Of a stretch of DNA of 64,000 bases, positions 62,020 to 64,000 are shown one piece after another; the first letter of the stretch is position 1, and every line of letters begins with the position of its first letter. This DNA comes from Arctopsyche grandis. Its lineage: Eukaryota > Arthropoda > Insecta > Trichoptera > Hydropsychidae. The notes beneath the pieces are model-generated. The model did no database searches and was not told where the DNA came from. It worked only from the letters and a program-made list of their open reading frames with translations. The position numbers and the translations under genes are program-made. The stretch covers positions 17,836,001 through 17,900,000 of the forward strand of contig NC_135365.1 of the NCBI RefSeq assembly GCF_051622035.1. Reading direction: 5' to 3'.

Positions 62020-62562
62020 CCCTTTGATCGGCGTTTTGCCCACAAGTTCATGGGCCTGAAAAACGCCAATAGGCGTTGTATTATGTGCATGTACAAAGTA
62101 AAAAAGAATACTACCCGCTGAAGCTTTTCCAGGTAGCATTGAAAAAAAAAATGCATTGAACATGGGTCGTGTAATCCGTGTCATTCATTTGTCAACGTTT
62201 ATAAAGAATGCTTTACATCGGAATTTTTGAATTTATAACCATCGATGGAAATCCCTAGCTGTTGAGTATTTTAGACTGTGGCTTGGAATTTAGGTTGTGA
62301 TCATTACATTTTAACAACAATGAAGAAGATGAAACTAGTTTTGGAAAAATGCATTCATTAATAGACTTCTTTTGCTTATTCTAAATTGTTGATATAAATA
62401 TTAGAGTCTAAACACACCTTTACAAAACTCTAGGGTTTGTTTGAATTAGCTACAATTTTTATAAGTGCTTTCTATTGGATTTCTAAATAATTCTAGTTGG
62501 AAATGTTGGCGAAATTTCAGCGTGGTGGGCTTTCAATAGAAAAGACGTCAGCACTCGGAGGG
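62020..62562. mobile_element. piggyBac-type MITE, CCCTTTGA family, copy 2
   Basis: The ends CCCTTTGATCGGCG and the complement CCCTCCGAGTGCTGACG are inside TTAA (62016-62019 and 62563-62566). The body matches copy 1 at 30954-31537. Confidence 0.8.
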
Positions 62563-62566
62563 TTAA

Positions 62567-63583
62567 GAAATTACTTCCGATACAAAAAAATGATACTTTA
62601 ATTTTTGAAAGGATTTCTCTGCATTGAAGTCTATTTAATTTAATCTTCTCTTATATCTATACATGTTTACTAGCAGCATAATACGATTTTAATGTTGAAT
62701 CATCAAAAAAAAAAGTTGTACTATTAAATTTCTTCAACTTTATTTTGATTTTATTAGTCTTTGCTCTTTGAACATGGAAGAGATGAGTTGTATACATACA
62801 TATGTGCATACATAAGAATTTGACCAAATTTCAATAGTTTACATGCAGCCAGTTTTAAACCAATTAAATGTATTTAGAACTAGATCAATTTATATATAAT
62901 AACCGAGTGTTACTTGACTAAACATCTGCCTGTGAATAGATCAGGCAGATTTATAATTGGGCTTACATCAGATACATATTTTCTCAAAAAGAAACCATTT
63001 TCAATTATATTTTGATTCTAAAATTGGGTTGCCATTTATTCCGGCTAGATAAGATACGAGTGTACTCGGATATAAGTCGCTAATTTGGTCACTTGAACGT
63101 TTCTCGTAACGTGGCAACGTCCGAGTAAAGTACGAGTAATGTCCGAGTGCACTCATATAGTATCAACTCGGTATTAGGAAAAAGCATATCAAACAATGCT
63201 TCACAGATTTTTGTTCTATTGACAGCTATTTTAAAATAATGGTTTTAAATTTGTTTTTGACATTATTATGTTTGGAAAGAAGGAAAATAAAAATCTCGCT
63301 AGAAAACGCATAAATATATTTGCTAAATATGTATGTATATATGTACATATTTCTATATATATCTAATGTCATAAGTCTTATAAGTCAATAAGTCAATTTT
63401 ATGAGGATAATTTGTTAAAGGGTTCTTATGACGTATTCACTTGTCGTATTTAAATATGCACATACAGGTAAATATAGTATTCGTACATATGTACACATGT
63501 TTAATAAATTATTGTAATTGGTGATGATTTAATAGTGGAAAAGTGTATCATTCTCATATGTATTAATTTCCCGTTTTCACAAG
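62567..63583. other. AT-rich stretch, nothing recognised
   Basis: Repeats of ACGAGT(G/A)(T/A)(A/C)(C/T) around 63055-63155 (TACGAGTGTACTCGG, CCGAGTAAAGTACGAGTAAT) form small inverted pairs. No gene or mobile-element end was identified. Confidence 0.35.
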
Positions 63584-63729
63584 TGCAAATAGATCTCACA
63601 AGCGAAATCAAACTCCACACATCCGAATTACTAACGGTAAAAGAACAACGATTTTCACGCAAAAACCCACCCTTGGAATCCCGCTGTGGTATCGATGAAA
63701 TCGAACAATCTCCCAACGAACGCAAATAA
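63584..63729 (+). CDS. Candidate terminal exon, function unknown
   Basis: After an acceptor-like CCCGTTTTCACAAG, the frame reads VQIDLTSEIKLHTSELLTVK then RFSRKNPPLESRCGIDEIEQ and SPNERK, followed by TAA. It looks protein-like in composition. It enters in phase 1, whereas the candidate exon at 61.7 kb leaves in phase 0, so the two cannot be joined directly. A missing exon or two unrelated genes are possible. No family is recognised. Confidence 0.25.
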
Positions 63730-64000
63730 TGTGTAAAAATAATTACTTTATCCAAGTCTGGGTATCTGGTGCGAACGTATCGTCCATCTTTACAAACACA
63801 GATGTATTTTGTTGAACAAACAGTGAATCACAATCTAGCTAGGTCACGAATTCTTCGAATTGTGCACAAAAGAAACGATTTTCGTACATTCATTTTATGT
63901 ATTATATATATGTACATATGTATGTCTATATGTATATACGACCAGCCCTGTCTGCATGGTCGTTGTGAATGCATTTCGAAATGCATTCTTATCTATTGGT

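Overview
This 64 kb window is from an AT-rich insect chromosome. The evidence is small multi-exon genes with short GT-AG introns, a ZAD-type C2H2 zinc-finger gene and a MADF-BESS gene (both arthropod-typical), tRNA-derived SINEs, many piggyBac-type TTAA insertions, and a short CCTAA/TTAGG telomere-type run at about 34.22 kb. The TTAGG-type run argues against a dipteran. I cannot settle the order from sequence alone; a holometabolous, non-dipteran insect is the best guess.

Host genes, left to right: (1) a synaptotagmin-12-like gene on + (about 9.28-17.80 kb, 8 exons that join in frame); (2) FAM50/XAP5 on - (24.77-23.27 kb, 6 exons, 358 aa); (3) a ZFC3H1-like gene on + (28.14-35.24 kb, 6 exons, 911 aa), which ends directly after its single CCCH finger; (4) a decayed C2H2 zinc-finger gene (36.4-38.9 kb); (5) a MADF-BESS gene on - (42.40-39.57 kb, 2 exons, 225 aa); (6) a ZAD-C2H2 gene on + (45.55-47.83 kb, 2 exons, 488 aa); (7) RTRAF on + (51.38-52.28 kb, 4 exons, 225 aa); (8) a small DMAC1-like reading frame on - (56.02-55.81 kb); and (9) weak candidate exons near the right edge. 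Exon boundaries were checked by hand for GT/GC-AG sites and phase. FAM50, RTRAF, ZFC3H1 and Syt12 all close in frame.

The rest is a dense layer of mobile-element debris. It includes two Harbinger-type relics, plus a third N-terminal fragment; an internally deleted pogo/Tigger; an internally deleted piggyBac inserted at the edge of a Harbinger copy; and five TTAA-flanked MITEs in three families. There is a foldback MITE family with 9-bp duplications, and a MITE group beginning GGTTCGGTGATTA. Five LINE 3' fragments (RTE-like and jockey-like), a head-to-head pair of one SINE, a truncated mariner, and at least six solo LTRs with 4-bp duplications but no internal retroelement genes complete the list. 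The block at 26.1-27.9 kb is a nested pile whose insertion order can be partly read, and it includes a palindrome of two exact-length 162-bp LTRs around a primer-binding site.

The genes do not form an operon or one pathway. RTRAF (tRNA-ligase complex), FAM50 (spliceosome) and ZFC3H1 (nuclear exosome targeting) are all RNA-processing proteins, but this is probably chance neighbourhood. The recurrent theme is mobile elements shaping introns: a MITE supplies most of one Syt12 intron, another sits about 5 bases inside the MADF gene's 5' splice site, a LINE tail fills the ZAD-gene intron, and a nested block ends about 240 bases upstream of the ZFC3H1 start codon.
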